Shown in pieces: positions 34,441 through 46,859 of a stretch of DNA of 64,000 nt. Position 1 is the stretch's first letter; the number at the start of each line of letters is the position of its first letter. Under the pieces are notes generated by a model. It ran no database searches, was not told the origin of the DNA, and saw only the letters and a list, made by a program, of their open reading frames with translations. Source of the DNA: Sequoia sempervirens (taxonomy: Eukaryota > Streptophyta > Pinopsida > Cupressales > Cupressaceae); assembly GCA_007258455.2 (NCBI GenBank), contig VDFB02321329.1:248001-312000 (forward strand), read 5' to 3'. A program made the position numbers and the translations under genes.

Positions 34441-35009
34441 TGGACACTTTGTTTTTTACATGTTAACTTTGTCACAAAATGCAATTTGACATGAAGTATG
34501 TTGAAGCCATGACATGAACAATAGAACCATTTAACACTGAACTCTATGCCTGTAATAAGTATTGCAAAAGCTCTAAATGCCACAGATGAAATAATATGAA
34601 TAAAATTTTAGTTTCTGCTTTTCTTGAAATGCAATGAAAAGACTGCTATAAAGGCATAACAGAAGGTTGTGTAACATATTTCCACTCTTGTTACTAATTT
34701 CTTTGGACATGAATGCTTTACACATTTGATTGCAATAGTAACATGCCTAGGAAAATAGAACAATAAAGATCATAAAAAAATAGTTTTAAGTCTAAGTATG
34801 TATGTAGCTTGAAACATATAAGCTCGACTTGGCATTTATGAAAACAATTGTTGTTTACAGTAAAAGAGGTAATTACTGTTCCTATATGCGATATCCATAG
34901 AACAGAATAAATTGCTACAAGGCTAGAGTGGGACATCCATAAATGCATGGACACATGTAGAAGCAATCGCATGCAGGTATGCATAAAATCTTAAATGTAT
35001 ACATGCATA

Positions 35010-35100
35010 ATAACTATTTATTGCCTCAAGTAACTTGTTTATGGGTCTGGAGTGTGCAACCATAACAAGTTCTACTCAGTGACCATAAACTCTTGAAAAC
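35010..35100 (+). repeat. Left inverted repeat beside the Helentron
   Basis: The segment containing ctatttattgcctcaagtaa is an inverted, diverged match to 44462-44556 on the far side of the Helentron coding block. A second inverted match links 34885-34925 with 44938-44980. The same sequence is the start of a repeat family seen again at 46790, 47254 and 52880 on the plus strand. Confidence 0.6.
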
Positions 35101-36977
35101 ATAACAAACAGAGAACAAACACTCGAAAAGCTAAAAACAACAGAATGCAAAAAGGAACATTAAAACTATATAGTTTGAATGGCAGTATGCATCGGGGGCC
35201 AATAATTATTGAACATATATGCCAGATGCACATAGACAACAACTGTTTTCGTAGGTACAAAAAACAAAATTAGATTTTCAGATGTCCATATTCAAGCAGA
35301 CTTTAACATAGTAACCTATAAAAGTGTCCAAATGTATAATAGCAGTAAAGTATTTTGAAACCAAAGATGTCTTTAACATGTGAAAACCAGTGAAATGTCT
35401 AAGAGCATTGAAAGGCGAAAAAGTTAAACTGTGAACAATGTAAATCTATAGTTCTGTATTCGTAGTTCCCTGTAAAGCCAAGAAAATGCTACGTATTAGA
35501 AACATAGTTTGTATGGATGGTGATTTGAGCAAAAGATTACATATGAATGACTTTTTTACCTTTTGGTGATGTTTCCTGTCTATTTGCCAATGCAAATGGC
35601 TTCAACAATGACATTGTTTTGGTCAAGGCTAAAATGTCCTTCAGCACTGAAGTCAAGAAGGATGAATATCACTACTGACTTGTCCTTGATATAGTCCTCA
35701 TAGCTGAGGTTTTGCAGTTTGGGCAATAGACGGTGCATCGTGACCTGATCAATTGAAGACTGAATTGTTTGATTCTCATAAGTTTTAATGATAGTTTTAA
35801 GTTGCAAACAGAATGTATAATTGACTTGTTGGTTGCACTGTTTGCAGTGAGCAGTTTTTTCTTGGAGTGTGCCATACCCAGTGAACTTGCATTTGCATTT
35901 TGGACAGCATGCATGAAATGGATTCGAAAATGCATTTGCTGCTTTTAGAGTACCAAAAACCTATAGAATATGGTTCTCCATTGTTAGAGGAAACAAAAAA
36001 TAGAGGCTCGGATGCGATAGTTAAAAAAAAAATGAATGTTGTTACCTTAAAAGTTGAATGTAGCAGGGTGTTGAGTCTTTCCAAGCTTCTTTTGTCATTC
36101 AAGTTACAAATGAATGTTGACCGACACGTGTGAAACGTGTTCTCTTGATCTGTTTTCCTCACAATATTCTTGAAAAGCATTGCAGGTGTTTTATTTGTAT
36201 GCAACTGGTCTTCGATTGCAAAGTATTGTTGCTCATATGTTGACCGTAATAGCACCTGCGATTCAATGAGAGAATTAGATTTTGTTACGGAAATTGTTAT
36301 AGAGACCATTGTTGAACGAGAAAAGACTGGCATTGAAAGAACAGGGAAAAATTTTGAAGACTGAAATACCTGTGCTCTGTCTATGTCACTGTGGCCATCT
36401 TTGATGTCAACTACAAATTGGGTACCTATTTTCTTGGCACCAACTACTAGTGCAGCTATTGTGCCAGCTGGGTACTCATTTATAGTTGTTAGCAGTTGGC
36501 TGATCGTCGTACTTGGAATAAATTTGTACGCTTGACAGAGGCGTGGGATGTTTTCAGTGGTGCTAATGTCTGTTAAAATCAAAATGTAGTCACAGTCACC
36601 CCTGTCATAATCTGTCCTAGGTGCGACTTGGAAATCTGAGATTGAGATAGCTGATCCCGGGACTATTTTAGGCTCATGTTTATACACAAGGTTTCCACTA
36701 ACATTTAACGTAATTGTCATTTCTGCTGTCTGATCTGTTAAATCAGCACGGAGCATTTCCCGTGTTTTGTTAGCCTTATCCAATGTTGCTTTGTAGACAA
36801 CAAGCACATCACCTTGGAAGGTGTCTCCAGCTCTTTTTGCATTTAGTTGTTTGATTGAAACAATCTTAGGTTTCTTGACTCTTGTCCTACAGGGCACAAG
36901 GATAATGTCAACTGAATGCTAATTTAATATTAGCAAGCTGGGCAAATGGCAGTACAATGAAGAACGAAGCACTTTAC

Positions 36978-37046
36978 CGCTGTGCTGAGTCTTCCTGTGC
37001 TATTTGCAATTGTTTTACCTGTCTTTTTGATACATCTTTTGGCGTC
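36978..37046 (-). other. Mini-exon B (69 bp), homologue of mini-exon A
   Basis: It is bounded by tttacag and gtaaag and begins and ends in the same codon phase as exon A. It joins in frame to the RPA exon starting at 36886. It is charged and glutamine-rich and could form a short helix. Confidence 0.75.
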
Positions 37047-37129
37047 CTGTAAAGAATTGGAACAATGTTATTTGAATATTTGTGATATGGCCAAATAAGT
37101 ATGAAGGAATAATACTATGAGTGCTTTAC

Positions 37130-37198
37130 CGTTGTACTGATTCTTCATGCGAGGATTGTATTTTCTTTGCCTGTCTTTTAGTTTCATCCATAGATCTC
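37130..37198 (-). other. Mini-exon A (69 bp), duplicated with mini-exon B
   Basis: After ttgtag and before gtaaag this exon encodes MDETKRQAKKIQSSHEESVQ, framed by split Arg codons (G...CG). Exon B at 36978-37046 encodes TPKDVSKRQVKQLQIAQEDS, AQ with the same length, phase and borders. The shared pattern KRQxKxxQ...E(E/D)S(V/A)QR shows tandem exon duplication. Confidence 0.75.
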
Positions 37199-37269
37199 CT
37201 ACAAATAATGGATATAGGATTGAAAAAGGCAATGCAAAGCATAAAAGTGATATAAGGCTATAAGTTCTA

Positions 37270-40200
37270 TAAAGTTGAATTTGTCTGTTGGGCAATATGC
37301 AATTTTAGGAAAATTGGATTGTGATCAGTCCAATATGCTTCTGACTTATAGATAGAGCATATATTTGTAGTCGTATTGGACCAAATGTGGTCAATGATTG
37401 ACTTGCCCATGCTATGTTGTTGGTCCAACATAAATTGCATATTGTTCTGCTACATATAACTGTGAAGTATTCTTTTGCTTTTGCTTTCAGAAAACATGTT
37501 CACATTAAAATCACCTAGAATGTACAACATGTTTTCTGAATTTGTGGATGCAATAATTATTTGCAAGATTGTGATTACTTCATCTATGGCAGTTGCAGGT
37601 CTTGCGTAAATATTACAAACATTGAGTTCATTGTTAAATAGCATTATTGTTGATGTGATGGCCTCAATATTTGATGTTTCATGTTGTTTTGATTTTGAAA
37701 GGAATAGATGTTTCTTGGTTAAAGTTGCTATGCCATGTATGTTATCCACAAAAAAGCTATCAAAATACTGCAGCAAGATATTTAGCTCAAAGGGATGCAT
37801 ATGTGTTTCTTGGAGACACAAGATATCAAATTGCATTATGCTATAGTCATTGACAATGTCTTCTGCATGTGCTTTCAAGCTACGAGTGTTCAATGTACAT
37901 AGGAGCAAATGTGATATGTTTTTTGAACATGTGCTTTGGTTATCAAATTGCCATTGTGCATATGTCTGGAGACGAGACATTTCTAGTTGTATTTTGTTTT
38001 TAACTTTAAAGTTTTGTGCAGTTAAAGGTTGTAACAAAAATAATGATTCTGCTGATTTTGTTTGTGATATAGCTGTATAGGTTAGCCCATGCTGTCTAAT
38101 GCCTGTCGGATCAAAAGCCAAGGCCTCCATTGTTAATCGTTGGGATCAATGTATGGTTCGTGCACATGCTACTTGTATTGGGAATTGTTTCCTAATTATA
38201 ATTTGCTTGTTTTTTGTTATTTTGTGGATTGGCCTAGCAATGCGTTGTATAGGCACCCAGTCTTTGTCAATGATAGTAGAATAGCATTGTGCTAGTTTTG
38301 TGCGTTGATAGTGTCTAATTGATGGATCATTAAATTTAATCCAGACAATATCAATATTGTTTTGTGTTGTATATGCTTTAAAAATTCCATCTGAACCATT
38401 AACGAAGCCATCTTGAACATTATAGTTCCCTACATAGAGTTCAACAAGAATGTTTGGTTTTAAGCATATTTGTGATGGAAGTGTCATTGTGTGACTGTAT
38501 ACTCGTATTGCATTAAGGTCCTAGTCAAGTTCATCTATTGCATCTAGCACTATCATTTGGGCTGGAATGATTGATAGCATTTTGTTGTTATGTGCTTGAA
38601 CATCAATTCTCCTATAGAAAAGGTGTGGAAGCAATGGATCGAATGGCACAGGACGAAAGAAAATTTTGTTAAGATAGTCTATGTCATGAGTTGTCTAAAT
38701 GCCTATTCGTAGTCTATTAAGGATTGAAATAAATATTTCATCTTTTTATCTCATGGTAGCCACCAATGAATAGCACTTTATATGGTCTTTCCAGAAACTA
38801 TAAGGCATTAATTCAATTGGAGTAGGCCTATTTTCAAAAACCACAGAGTCAAGGACAGGTTGTGCCTGGTAAAGGTCACCACAAAATATTGTATCAAGGT
38901 TTCCAAAGTATGCTGTAGGCATTTGCATTATGTCTCAGAGTCTTCTATCAATATACCATAAGAATGTTGAGCCAACTAATGATATCTCGTCTATAAGAAG
39001 AATGCGTAATTGATCATAGTGCTTTGACATAGTGTCAAGCACTTCAGTGTTCAGTGGTAGGAATTTTGATGTGTTAAAAGGTATGTGAAATGCTGAATGT
39101 AATGTGAATCCCCCTATGTTATATGCTGATATACCTGTATATGCAGTTAATAAGCCCTTGGGTTTGTCTGGATCATTGTCAACAGAATTGCTATACATGC
39201 GAATGAGAGCTTGGTAGATGGCCTTTGCTGTAAAAGTCTTTCATGTTCCAGCTCCCCCAGTCAAAAACAAGTGCAATGGCTTTTGTGGATTTTTCATCTT
39301 TTTTATGACATCTTTAACAATTGCTTGTTGTTCCTTATTTAACATTCGTCTTAATTTGTAGTATTCATTGTTATCTATAATCTGTGGGTGCTTTCCAATT
39401 TCAAATCCATTGGAATGCATGGTATTTGGGTTAGAACGTCCTATGTTTGGAAGGTCTGCTTGTATGTCATACAGTTCTTTTTGGCGAAGCTTTGCTTGCA
39501 CTGCAAGGTCAATGAGCTTTTCATCTTCAACAGACTAAAGATCATTTATAGCTTTTTCAATGTCACCCCACGCGGGGTTTGTGCTATGGATGAACTTTGC
39601 ACTATTTGTTTGAATTGTTTGTCCATGGTACATGTATGCAGGTTCCCAAGAGTCAAAGTTTTGTTTGAGTGTATGCTCATTAATGGTAAATGGAACATAG
39701 AGAACCAATTGCTCTCTACAATGATTCTCTATATCAAAGTGTTTGTTAAAATTGATAAACCGTATCACATTTGGTTTGGCCTTTGGTTCAATTGTAGCAC
39801 CGTATTTGTTGTATCTTGAAACAAATTCTGCAAGACATATGTCCACGATTGTTTCAGGATGTTTCAAATAGTAGTCTATAATAGATTTTGCAAGAACATT
39901 TTCTGATTCATCTAGCTCATTGCTCAATTGTTTAACAAATTTTAGTATAAATGTGCGATCATTGTCAGATCGTGTATCAATGAATATACATTTTCTTGAA
40001 CTGTGGTTTAATGGCAGTGACAAAACAATATGTGCAGCTTGTTGTGATGACATTTGTTGCAAGTTAAGCATGGCATTTCCAAGTTTACTCACCATTCGTA
40101 TTGCATCAATATTGTCTTGCTTGTGGTCTGTACGTATTCTTTTGAATGCATATGTCATTGACTTGTCTACTTTTGCAATATATGAGCTACAATACATTGC

Positions 40201-41100
40201 AGCAGCATATGCATTGAGGACAAACTGTGCATCTGTATTAGCTTTCCAAAGATCTAGAATTTTCCTTGAAAAACTATTGTTCCATATCTGTGATGGTTTT
40301 CTTTGTAAAAAAAGCGTGGGCCTGTTTAATGTTGAGCTCAAAGCTTCAATGTATTCATTGTCAGTTAAGTTGATTTCTTTCAAGAACATTTGAAAAGTGA
40401 ATGTTTCGTCATAGTTTGCTTTTTGGAGTTTTGCAAAGATGTCAGTGGCATTTGTAGTTATCGCTTCAGTCTTTTCGAGTATTGGTAAAAGTATGATTGA
40501 CTTTTGCATTGGTGGAAAAGGAAAATTGTATCTACAAAGTCATTTTCTTGATCTCTTGCATTTCTTCGTATGACGATGTTTGTGTAGCATTGCTAAAGCA
40601 GGTTCCAAATTTTCAGTGTTGCAAGTAATATACCTATCAACAAAAGCTATGATGTCTACATTGTTATTTTCTGTGTAGATCGGTGCATTTTTTACCCATA
40701 TGAGGAAATGATCATGTTCATTTCCTCGATTTTGGAACTCAGTGACTGAGAAGTAATCAATGACATTTCCAAAGAAAGAGTCATATGTAAGTATCAATTT
40801 TCTAATCACATTTATTCTATGTTTATAGTAACGTGCACAAGTGATAGGGTCTTTCTTGATTAGTTCAAATTTGTCAATGTGTGGTGGGCCATTAGATTCT
40901 TGACTTTTTTGTGCTGATTGGTGTAGATTGTGCAGCTCTTGTAATGTTTGAATTAGTGGATCCCAATTTTGCTCAGCACTAGTGAAAGTGATGAAAAATG
41001 TTGGTGGTCCTAGTTGTCGAATCATAGCAAATACATTTTTCTTAAGTTGTTGTGAATAGTCTGGAGAGATTCTTATTCTTTTGAAATCAACATATCCAAT
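37270..41100 (-). pseudogene. Helentron Rep-helicase-endonuclease protein
   Basis: One frame runs from about 41100 to 37270. Rep begins MIRQLGPPTFFITFTSAEQN, with HUH as NEHDHFLIWV near 40710 and the tyrosine motif AYAAAMYCSSYIAK near 40180-40210. The PIF1-type helicase has GGAGT-stop-KT as Walker A (stop TGA at 39241), LLIDEIS as Walker B and GLTYTAISQTKS as motif VI. The endonuclease has LNTRSL, LQETHMH, GDFNVN, IDHIWSN and TDHNPI, i.e. all AP-like motifs. Stops lie near 40540, 39535, 39241, 38935, 38746, 38697, 38523, 38146 and 37450. The protein would nick, unwind and transfer DNA by rolling circle. Confidence 0.88.
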
Positions 41101-41120
41101 ATCTGATTTGAGAATTTTTT

Positions 41121-43601
41121 CTAGATTTGGTTTGTGTTTAACGTCTTTTGCAATAGCTTTCTTCCTTTTAACTGGCCTTTTCGGATTCTTATTGTCATTG
41201 TAGACAGTACTTGTTGTATTAGTACCTTAATAGCTTTGAAAAAAATGTTTGTTGTATGATATGCAAATTGTCTTTGTGACTGTAAGAGCTCCCAGCGTAT
41301 TATTTTCTGATATGTAAAGTTTTTTACAATGTCATTATCACGTGGTTTGCCAAAGAATAAAGTTGGGAAATTCATTTCTTCAGCATACATGTCCTTAAAT
41401 ATTCCAATTGGATACTTGTGCTCTGCAGGTGCAATTTCAATAATCTTGTCTTCCATGTTATGGATACTTCTAGACTCAGTAAATCCATGTATCAATGTTT
41501 CTGATGGGTTTTCATTTTCCATGTCACTATCTGATTTTGTTTCACTTGTATCTTGTGCACTATTGTCTTCGTTTTCTAGAGTGCATTGGAGAACTTCTTG
41601 CCAATCTTGGTTTATGTGGACTTTGTGCATTTTGTATAGTGGTGTCCTTGTTAATTGAGACAAAGCTTGCATGATGACATTTGGGTGCACCATGCCTTTT
41701 TGAAATGCATTTTTGTATTGTAGGCACCTTTTCAATGAAACAACAATTGTTTGTGTGTTGTTAATTGATTGTGGTAATGTTGTTTGTACAATGTTCATGC
41801 CAACAGGAACATTTATAATAGAACCTGTAAGGCCTATTTGAGACCTTTTGAACCCTAGTTCCCAAATTTGTGCAAATGCAATTCTAAGTGAGACAAGTCG
41901 TTCTTCTAGGTGAGTTAAATTTTTCACATAGGACAATGGTCTATTAGTTCTTATTTTCTATGGAGTAGCATACTTTGGAACAGTGCACTGTTTTAATGCA
42001 AAGTAGCATACATGGCATATGAAATCTGTGAATGATAAGGAATCTGATTGTAATAGCTTACAGTATAGTTCTTTTTGTTTTTCTTTGAATGTCCTAATGT
42101 CCTTGTGGAAACAGAGCACTTGGAAAATTGCACATGGGTATTTTGGTGTGTCTTGTATTGCTGTTCTATAAATTTCTATTGGTGACAATGTTTTTGTTCT
42201 CTTTGGACTGGCAGGTATATTTTCTTTTTGTTTTTCTTTTCTAATCAAGTTCTTTAGGTGATTAAGTCTTATTGTTGATTTATGTTTAAAATTGTTTGTT
42301 GTGACAAATGGTGTCAAATTCTGCTTGATTTTTGGCAAAGCATGTGTCTTGTCCACGCAAGTAATTTTGTATTGTGGACAATTTCTGATCAAATTTTTAA
42401 GTTGGAGTAAGCTCCTTGAGCATTGGCGAGTTACATTTTGGGATTCAATTCTTACAAGTGGCTCAAAATGTCCAGCCAAAGGGTTTGTATCATGGAACAA
42501 TATAGAGACTGATTCTGTATATCCAGAACCATTGAAATCTAAGTACTTTCTTGATGTTGTCAATGACCAAAGGCTTATTTGTATTTTCAACCATTTGGAT
42601 ATCCAGTGAATGCAAAACAAGTCACCCCACAGTCCACATTCACTATGGTTTGTGCATGGTCTTGCAGACAATCGCATTCTGCGGAAATATGTTTCTTGGT
42701 CATGTACTTTGTGCAATGTATATAAAGTATTAGGATTTAGTTCAGTGTTATATGATTTAATTGCTTCTTTTTCCTTATTTAGAAGACAAGTTAGGAAATG
42801 ATCTATAGCTCCATTTTGTAATTGGGTTGAGTTGTATTGATTGTTAAGCAGTACTTGGAGTGAGTCAAACAAACAATCGCCAGCATTGTATGCAAATGTG
42901 CTTAATCTACAAAGGCCTTCAGCCCTAAGGGCATTGTCAATGTTTGGTATCCGAGGATACTTTGTGCAAAGTTTTTTAATTTCATGAGAACCTATGGGCT
43001 GTTTTGGAATTACGTTTTGTGTTTCAATGTTTAACAATGGTTCAAAGTGTCCACTTAAAGAATTCATGTCATGAAATAGTATAGAGACTGATTCTGTGTA
43101 GTCAGAAGTATTGAACTGTAAGTACCTTCTTGCTGTTGTTCTTGACCACAGGCATATTTGTATATTCAACCATTTGGATATCCACTGAATGCAGAATAAG
43201 TCACCCCACAGTCCACTTTCAGTGCAATTTGCCTGTGGCTTTGCAGATAATCGCATTCTGCAGAAATATGTTTGTGGATCATGTACTTTGTGCAATGTAT
43301 ATAGAGTATCAGGATCTAGTTCATAGTTGTATGATTTTATTGCTTCTTTGTCCTTGTTTTGAAAGCAACTCAAGAAGTAATCTATAGCTATGTTTCGTAG
43401 TTGAATTGATGTGTAGTGATTGTTAAGCAGTAGCTCTAATGAGTCAAACAAACAATCACCAACATTGTATGCAAAAGTGCTCAATCTGTAAAGCCCCTCG
43501 CTCTTAAGCGCGTAGTCAATGTTTGATATTTGGGGGTGCTTTGTCAATTTATAGTTGTCAATGTCTATCATTTTCTTTGTTTCTTTTGTATATGTTGTCA
43601 A
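41121..43601 (-). pseudogene. Helentron N-terminal region: tandem OTU domains and DUF6570-like
   Basis: A 547-codon frame holds two OTU domains of about 193 residues in tandem: GDCLFDS at residues 48-54 (Cys50) with SGHFEPL (His185), and GDCLFDS at 241-247 (Cys243) with AGHFEPL (His378). OTU folds are cysteine proteases that act on ubiquitin-like chains. The tail CHVCYFALKQCTVPKYA and, past a TAG at 41958-41960, LEERLVSLRIAFAQIWELGF with GSIINVPVGMN match the region before Rep in Helitron proteins. A frameshift near 41215 separates this part from Rep. Both catalytic pairs are kept. Confidence 0.85.
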
Positions 43602-44004
43602 GTATCTTGGAAGATAATAATCTCTATATATGTTGCAAAATGGATCTTGAGTAGTAGAAGAAGCCTATGTGACATATTAAACGGCAAACAAGTTTTTAGA
43701 AGCACAAGGGTAAAATAGTATTAATTCTTCAACCTGACGTTGTCATCCACTGTCCCCCACCAGGATTGTATGTACTTATTCCTGTTACATTGACAATTTG
43801 GATAAATGAGTACAATGCATGATGTATACTTTCAATGCCACAAACACAAAACAATATTTTCAAGTAGCTTTGTTTACATGCAAGAAATGGTGGATGAGAA
43901 TCTTTTTTGCTCACATTGTCAATTTGAGGCTATGGTCTTCAAATGTTTTGTGTAATTAGATTCCTTTGTTCCTATGTATTTTCTAAGTGACTGATTTTCT
44001 CAAA

Positions 44005-44570
44005 GACCAAATGATTTTGAAAGCTATTTAACATAAACATGAATCAAGTGGCATGCACTGAATAGTTTCATAAATCATTTCTGTTTTTAAAAAATTAGGG
44101 AAATGCAGAGGCATTGATTGATCAAACAAGATCTATGGCTTTTTTTATTTGTGGCAATAGCTTTTAAGATCGTTTGAGTTTTAAAAATCTAGGGAAAATG
44201 CAAAGGCATAGATCCATTGAGCAAAAGCAAAGGCATAGATCAATTAAATATTAAGATAAAGAGATTAAAACTCACAGATACAAGGACACAGTGCATAAAT
44301 GCAAAGTAAATGCATTAAATTGCATGTGGCTGCATGAGAAACTGCTGGAATGGCTTGGTGGACATGTATAGCCAAGCTGCTTTGTTCATTTGTTATAAGC
44401 TTAAGTCACTTGTTAAGCATGGCTATTACTTTGCGGAAATTGTTTTTCTATTCTACAAGTCTTTGTTCTAGAAGAGTTTACAATGACCAAGCAAACTTTG
44501 TTATGGTTACAGTGTCCAGAACCAGAAATGAGTTACTTGAGGCAATAAATAGTTTCTTTTTTTAGTTCTC
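44005..44570 (-). repeat. Repeat R1, upstream of the Helentron OTU gene
   Basis: This ~560-bp segment is an inverted, diverged match to 47240-47790 and 52870-53400. Shared landmarks include gctggaatggcttggtgg, taaatgcattaaat and aatgatttat. Read on the minus strand it leads directly towards the OTU start, so it may be the 5' non-coding end of the Helentron. Confidence 0.65.
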
Positions 44571-46790
44571 TTACTGCAAAGGTTTATAGCACATAGCGAA
44601 ATTGGCAATGTGAGCAAAAACAATTGTGGTTAATGTCATTTTGCATGTAAACAAGACCATGGGAAAATATTGTCATGTCTATGAGTAATGTAGTACATCA
44701 TTCATTGTACTCATAAGCCATGTTAGCTTCTGAAATTTACTTTGTGAAATTTGTTTACAATACAGAAAGATTAAACACACGCCCACTTGCACAATGCATA
44801 GCAACTTGCCACAGACACAAGTAGTCTTATGAACAAAATTGCCTTAAATGCATATAGGTAAAAGCCAGTTGACATAAAACAAAGACTCATGACTTTATAG
44901 GCTATTTGAAACTGTAAAAAGGGCTTAAAAATTGCATTCTAGCAGTTCATTCTATTCTATGGATATTGTATAGAGGAAGTATAGCTAGTTAATAGATAAG
45001 CAAAACTTGTTCTATTTTCCAAAAGCAAATTACTATTGCAATTGTGGAAAATGCATTTTCCTGTTCCCATATGTGCAAGCAGCCTTTTAAATCATTTATG
45101 TTCAAAGAAATGTGGAATACAAGATGGAAAAATGAAAACATGGAAAGGAACTTTATGCAGTCATTATATTGAAGAATTTCAATTGCATTTCAAGAAAAGC
45201 AGAAAGACAATTTAGAGAGCTGACCTTGCAGTTTGCTATTGAATGATCAAGTATACTTGCAGCAATGCACAACTTCTAGCTGTTATTATAGGCACAAGTA
45301 ATTTTTCCTAGTACAATGACAAAATTCAGAAGTGAGCAAACTATAAAAACATATACTATTTCATCTACAACCATGAGAAATCTTCCTAGAAGCACAAATA
45401 TGCAAAACTCTGCATTGTTTTTTTCAAGGAAAAAAAGAAGAAGGTTACTATGCTAACCTCACGTTACAGTTTGTGCATGATTGTTTTAAACACAGTTGAA
45501 GGCACTAATCCCTGTCACAAGGACAATTTAGACAAATGAGTACAGTGAGTGACATATACTATGTTATTCATAAAAACAAAACAGAATTCTCATGTAGATT
45601 CATTTCGACGAGAAAGAACCTAAGCAAAAACTTTTGTTTCTTACAATGAAAATTGCATTTTATAATTTTAAAATACTTATTGTTATCTCTGCACCCTATA
45701 ATATAGATTTTTTTTTGCATTTGCATGCACTAGTGTTATTCTGTTATGGCAATGGTGGCATGAGCTCTTTAACAGCAATCAATGGAATAGATGCCATATT
45801 CGCTTAAGCGTCTGAAGAAGTGTAAATTGGCCATGGCAACCTGTTAATACTAAGCCAAAAAACAACACAGACCTATGCTACTACTGTTAAGTTCTAATAA
45901 AAAACAATTTTTAGCTACTGTTTAATGCTAAATCAGTTATCACTTAATAGTCAAAGCCAGATAAATATTGATTTTCTAACTACATGGGGTCATTTCATTT
46001 CCATTTGCATAAGTTTATTTTGTACCATTCCCTAGCACTTACTATTAATTGTGCAATGAAGCCAGATGCAAGTACAATTCATAACTCCTAGCATTTAGAT
46101 ACACTCAAGGAGAAATACAAACGAAGGTTGTTCGCATCCTGATAAGAAAGATGATGACATACATCCAATTAATGTATGCCTCAACATGTTATTCAACAAA
46201 AATGATTTGGATAGGGACGTTACAAATGAGAATCCTTATTGGTCAAATGTGGACAAGAATAGTTATAATTATTTCTTTCTTTTTATTACTATGTATGTAA
46301 ATACTATTTAACAGTTACCTAGTTAATTAGATATCAAATGATAAAAGGCGAAAGAAGATTAATTAATTAAGATAATTTGATTCACCAATTAATGAGGTGA
46401 ATTATCATATAAAAGCACATAGATTAGAAGTTTGCAAAAATCCTCTTTCCTTTATGCTTTAATGACATGGGCAAAACTGAAAGCTATTGTGGACTTTATG
46501 CCTATATCTGTAAACTGCATTTACTTGACAGTCTGCAAAGCCTTCTCAACACATTGTCCATATATTGTTCAGAAGGTCCCATTATGGCACATGCTAAAAG
46601 TATAGTAATCTTTAGAGGACTCATAAGCAGCAAGTTATCGTTAAGCTTGCATATTATACATAGGAGAAAAGACAATTGTTCATCTGAGCAAATAGTCCAT
46701 GAAAATTAGGATAAACTGACCACTGTGAAACCCAATCTGCCTATGGACTCTTAAGTAAAAGAAAACTGATGTAAATAACTATCTATTGTC
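44571..46790. other. Repeat mosaic without genes
   Basis: It contains an inverted partner of 34885-34925 (44938-44980) and a segment at about 46118-46245 that encodes ...TNEGC, DKKDDDIHPINVC and VTNENP-like words. That segment recurs inverted at 50305-50440. An AT-rich phrase at 46257-46350 recurs at 50650, 51475 and 51715. No intact coding region. Confidence 0.5.
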
Positions 46791-46859
46791 TGAAGCAACT
46801 TGTCTACAAGTGTCCTTTTTGGAACCATGACAACCTTTGCCCTGTCACTGTAAACTCTC

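Larger units (their letters stand above)
35580..37198 (-). pseudogene. RPA-like ssDNA-binding protein of the Helentron
   Basis: Exons inferred on the minus strand: 37198-37130, 37046-36978, 36886-36370, 36255-36046 and about 35941-35580. Each junction has GT-AG. Exon 3 begins RTRVKKPKIVSIKQLNAKRA and reads as OB-fold RPA70-like sequence (VSGNLVYKHEPKIVPGSAIS). The last exon has a zinc ribbon CPKCKCKF...HCKQC, as in the RPA70 C-terminal domain. RPA would coat single strands during rolling-circle transposition. The first two exons are 69-bp homologues. The last junction is out of phase by two bases, so this copy may be broken or the acceptor misplaced. The first exon with a start codon is not identified. 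Confidence 0.75.
35580..43601 (-). mobile_element. Helentron-type Helitron coding block
   Basis: An 8-kb minus-strand block encodes OTU-OTU, a DUF6570-like region, Rep (HUH plus Tyr motif), PIF1 helicase and AP-like endonuclease, plus an intron-containing RPA-like gene at the 3' side. An endonuclease fused after the helicase is the mark of Helentron/Helitron2-type elements. Canonical angiosperm Helitrons carry Rep/Hel and RPA without endonuclease or OTU. Termini were not found. Diverged inverted repeats lie outside both ends (35010-35100, 44462-44556). About ten nonsense codons and one frameshift show this copy is defective. Confidence 0.85.
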
